DNA of 64,000 nt from Promethearchaeia archaeon (GTDB lineage Archaea; Asgardarchaeota; Lokiarchaeia; Sigyniarchaeales; SOKP01): contig JAHQWK010000011.1 in the NCBI GenBank assembly GCA_029856145.1, positions 62,001-126,000 on the forward strand, in the 5' to 3' direction. Positions 62,104 through 64,000 of this stretch are shown here, piece by piece (position 1 is the first letter of the stretch; the number at the start of each line of letters is the position of its first letter). A model generated the notes under the pieces. It was not told where the DNA came from. It was given only the letters and a program-made list of their open reading frames with translations, and ran no database searches. The position numbers and the translations under genes were made by a program.

Positions 62104-63492
62104 ATGATTCATAATCCAATAGAAGACCTTAACGAGTTAAAAAAAAACGGTAGGATTATAGGTAAAGCAAACTATGTGTTTACACCGGAGATTTCAAGCT
62201 TAATAGGATCAATTCATGGTAGTTTATTCAAACAAGGAGAATCAGTTGTTATGGGGAGAGACTATCATAATGACAGTCGGATGTTGAAAAGAGCATACAC
62301 CTCAGGTATGATGTCTACTGGAATAAATCTTTTAAACCTTTCAGATTGCACGCTTCCCTTATTGCAATTTACAATAAGGCGATTTGGAGCGAGTGGTGGT
62401 TTTTATTTCTCAGGAGGGCATTTATTTAGTGAAGATGTAGGAATTCGTTTCTTAGATGCAGGAGGAATTGAATTAGCACAATCAGAACTTCAAAGAATAA
62501 TTGAATCTTACAACAACTATCCTCAACAAGTAAGAAGAGTTGATCCTAATGAAATAGGACAAATAACAGCAATACCTCAAACTGCTGATATTTATATTAA
62601 ATCCCTTCAACAATTTGTTAATAAAAAAAAGATAAAAGAGGCGAAATTAAAGATTGTAGTAGATTGTTCTTATGGTCCAACGGGAAAAATAACTCCCCTT
62701 TTAATTAATGATATTGGTGTTGAAGTAATTGCCTTAAATACTCATTACCGCGAAAGATCTTCAAGTCCCGTACCTAGCATTAATACTATACGAAATACAG
62801 CAGACATCGTGAAAGCATCAAATAGCCATCTTGGTGTTTGTTTTGATGTAGATGGCTCAAGAATATTAATAATAGATGAAAATGGGTTGGAAATAACCTA
62901 TGAAGATTTATTAATGCTTTTTATTACCTTTGATAAAAGAATTCAAAAATCTAAAGGGAGCACAATTATTACCACCCCATCAATTTCTCCTGTTGTAAGA
63001 GAATTTATTGAAGATAGTAATTTCCCCATAAAGCAGGTAGAAAATTATCCTGGGGAGATTTCAAGACAAATAAGAGAAGAAAGAGCATGTTTTGCTGCTG
63101 CAGATACATTGAAGTTTTATTTCAGTGAGTATGCTCCCTTTTCTGATGGTAACTTCATTCTACTCAAGGTTCTTGAAATCATGACTGCTCAAAATGATCT
63201 CATTAGCTCGTTATCCAGAGGATTTCCAAAAGGTATAAAGATTAATAAAACAATATCCGTTTCCTCAGATTTAATTAATAATATTCACAATCGCTTAAGA
63301 GAATTAGCAGAACAAAACGGATATAGATATCATGATATAATAAATGAACTGAAGATCATTGGAGATGATGCATACATCATTATAAAAGTTGCACTATATA
63401 GAAATGCAATTCTTCTTTCTGCTGAATCAGAGGATAAAGACAAGGCACAAGAAATGATCCTTAATATGGAAAAGATAATTTCCAAACTTTAA
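62104..63492 (+). CDS. Phosphomannomutase/phosphoglucomutase-family protein lacking catalytic serine
   Basis: The four-domain mutase fold is recognisable, with length 462 and the central V-V-D-C-S-Y-G-P-T-G (about residues 181-190). But the T-A-S-H-N-P loop bearing the phosphoserine is replaced by Y-F-S-G-G-H-L-F-S-E-D (about 94-104), the metal loop D-G-D-G-D-R by D-V-D-G-S-R (about 246-251), and the sugar loop G-E-x-S-G-H by P-G-E-I-S-R-Q. The usual mutase reaction therefore seems impossible or strongly changed. It may bind sugar phosphates as a regulator or partner of the nearby nucleotidyltransferase, or catalyse another reaction. Confidence 0.8.
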   Translation: MIHNPIEDLNELKKNGRIIGKANYVFTPEISSLIGSIHGSLFKQGESVVMGRDYHNDSRMLKRAYTSGMMSTGINLLNLSDCTLPLLQFTIRRFGASGGFYFSGGHLFSEDVGIRFLDAGGIELAQSELQRIIESYNNYPQQVRRVDPNEIGQITAIPQTADIYIKSLQQFVNKKKIKEAKLKIVVDCSYGPTGKITPLLINDIGVEVIALNTHYRERSSSPVPSINTIRNTADIVKASNSHLGVCFDVDGSRILIIDENGLEITYEDLLMLFITFDKRIQKSKGSTIITTPSISPVVREFIEDSNFPIKQVENYPGEISRQIREERACFAAADTLKFYFSEYAPFSDGNFILLKVLEIMTAQNDLISSLSRGFPKGIKINKTISVSSDLINNIHNRLRELAEQNGYRYHDIINELKIIGDDAYIIIKVALYRNAILLSAESEDKDKAQEMILNMEKIISKL

Positions 63493-63728
63493 AACTTTCA
63501 CTCCTAGATGATATTACATAAGTTTATCATCAAAAGTATGATTCTAATCAAAATTATTTTAAAACCTTTCTAATTAATTTTATATTAAGAAATTTTAAAA
63601 TAATTAATCCAGTTATTTTGAATTCATGTTAATAACAGCGATAGATTAAAAAGGCAAAGATAATAATCCCTATAGCGTCGTAGAAGTAATTAAAAAAATT
63701 ATTAAACTTTGGAAAATAAATAAAAATA

Positions 63729-64000
63729 ATGAGCTTGCTAAGTTACATTTTCAAAAGAATACTGATAACAATACCAGTAATATTTGGAGTGTTAACTATA
63801 ACCTTTATACTTTCTAGATCAATGCCGGGAGATCCAGTGATGATACTACTAACTCAGGCGCAAATAAGAATTACACCGGAGATTTATAATGCAATGGTAC
63901 GTGAATTAGGACTTAATCTCCCTATTCATTTACAATATTTTAGATATATAGCTGATATATTTACAGGAAATTGGGGTGAATCTGTTAGTGTTGCTCGCGG
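63729..64000 (+). CDS. Oligopeptide/dipeptide ABC permease (DppB-type), partial
   Basis: The gene begins at ATG 63729 and runs off the window, giving 90 codons. M-S-L-L-S-Y-I-F-K-R-I-L-I-T-I-P-V starts a membrane helix, then F-I-L-S-R-S-M-P-G-D-P-V and, later, R-E-L-G-L-N-L-P-I-H-L-Q-Y. This is the conserved N-terminus of DppB/OppB permeases, which import peptides with a DppC partner and ATPases. The partner genes would lie beyond the window and fit peptide uptake alongside iorAB. Confidence 0.9.
   Translation, partial: MSLLSYIFKRILITIPVIFGVLTITFILSRSMPGDPVMILLTQAQIRITPEIYNAMVRELGLNLPIHLQYFRYIADIFTGNWGESVSVAR

Noticed and set aside
62104..63492. First reading as an ordinary phosphoglucomutase
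   Set aside because: The catalytic serine loop and metal loop are changed, so a normal mutase call was withheld.
1..64000. tRNA, rRNA, CRISPR and mobile element genes anywhere in the window
   Set aside because: No T-loop-like or cloverleaf pattern, no long repeat pair, and no transposase or integrase frame was found by reading. Covariance-model searches could still find small RNAs.

Overview
The window most likely comes from an Asgard archaeon of the Lokiarchaeia / Promethearchaeota type. The DNA is strongly AT-rich and densely coded, and most genes are single units. Archaeal enzymes (indolepyruvate:ferredoxin oxidoreductase, ACDS-type CO dehydrogenase alpha subunit, an MtrH-like methyltransferase, two GH57 glycosidases) sit beside eukaryote-signature proteins: a Ras/Rab-like GTPase, two Arf-like GTPases fused to sensor domains, a gelsolin-domain protein, a vWA protein with two RING-like zinc fingers, several longin/roadblock-like proteins and a V4R/Bet3-like protein. 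Two surface proteins end in a short G-[YF] motif, a hydrophobic helix and a basic tail, resembling the sorting signals I recall for lokiarchaeal secreted proteins. I saw no tRNA, rRNA, CRISPR array, insertion sequence or prophage.

Layout. 0-12 kb: a surface beta-propeller, a flavodoxin, iorAB, a longin-like/TPR protein, an HTH + ARPP-1 operon, a stand-alone E2-type acyltransferase, an ornithine cyclodeaminase-family enzyme, a methyltransferase and a small GTPase. 12-24 kb: an orphan Eco57I-like adenine methylase, two MBL-fold enzymes, two MFS transporters, an ICMT-like methyltransferase, an ATC-hydrolase-like protein, a cold-shock protein, a GNAT and a cupin. 24-31.6 kb: a gelsolin-domain protein, a polyglycine-loop membrane protein, two tandem paralogous receptor-like proteins (signal peptide, beta-rich ectodomain, one membrane helix, cytoplasmic longin-like domain) and a decayed gene region. 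31.6-46 kb: an iron-sulfur flavoprotein, a U32 peptidase, PCM, a GH57 glucanotransferase divergent from a maltokinase, regulators, a B12 radical SAM protein, a SNAP-like helical-repeat protein and the MtrH-like protein. 46-55.5 kb: a block rich in eukaryote-signature proteins, interrupted by cdhA. 55.6-64 kb: a hydroxyacid dehydrogenase, an RHH regulator, then a glycogen / nucleotide-sugar group (GalT-like, nucleotidyltransferase, GH57 branching enzyme, a mutase-like protein lacking catalytic residues) and the start of an oligopeptide ABC permease.

How the genes may work together. IorAB, the OCD-family enzyme, the hydroxyacid dehydrogenase, cdhA and the MtrH-like protein fit an anaerobe that oxidises amino acids and uses C1 / Wood-Ljungdahl chemistry. 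The GH57 enzymes, maltokinase and sugar nucleotidyltransferase fit storage and remodelling of an alpha-glucan. The receptor-like longin proteins, sensor-GTPase fusions, gelsolin-like protein and RING/vWA protein look like parts of a membrane-linked regulatory and cytoskeletal system. The most novel observation is a small two-repeat domain (Y-D-x-L-C-[WY]) shared by the gelsolin-domain protein and a separate 104-residue protein 20 kb away.

All functional calls come from reading the translated sequence. No database search was possible.
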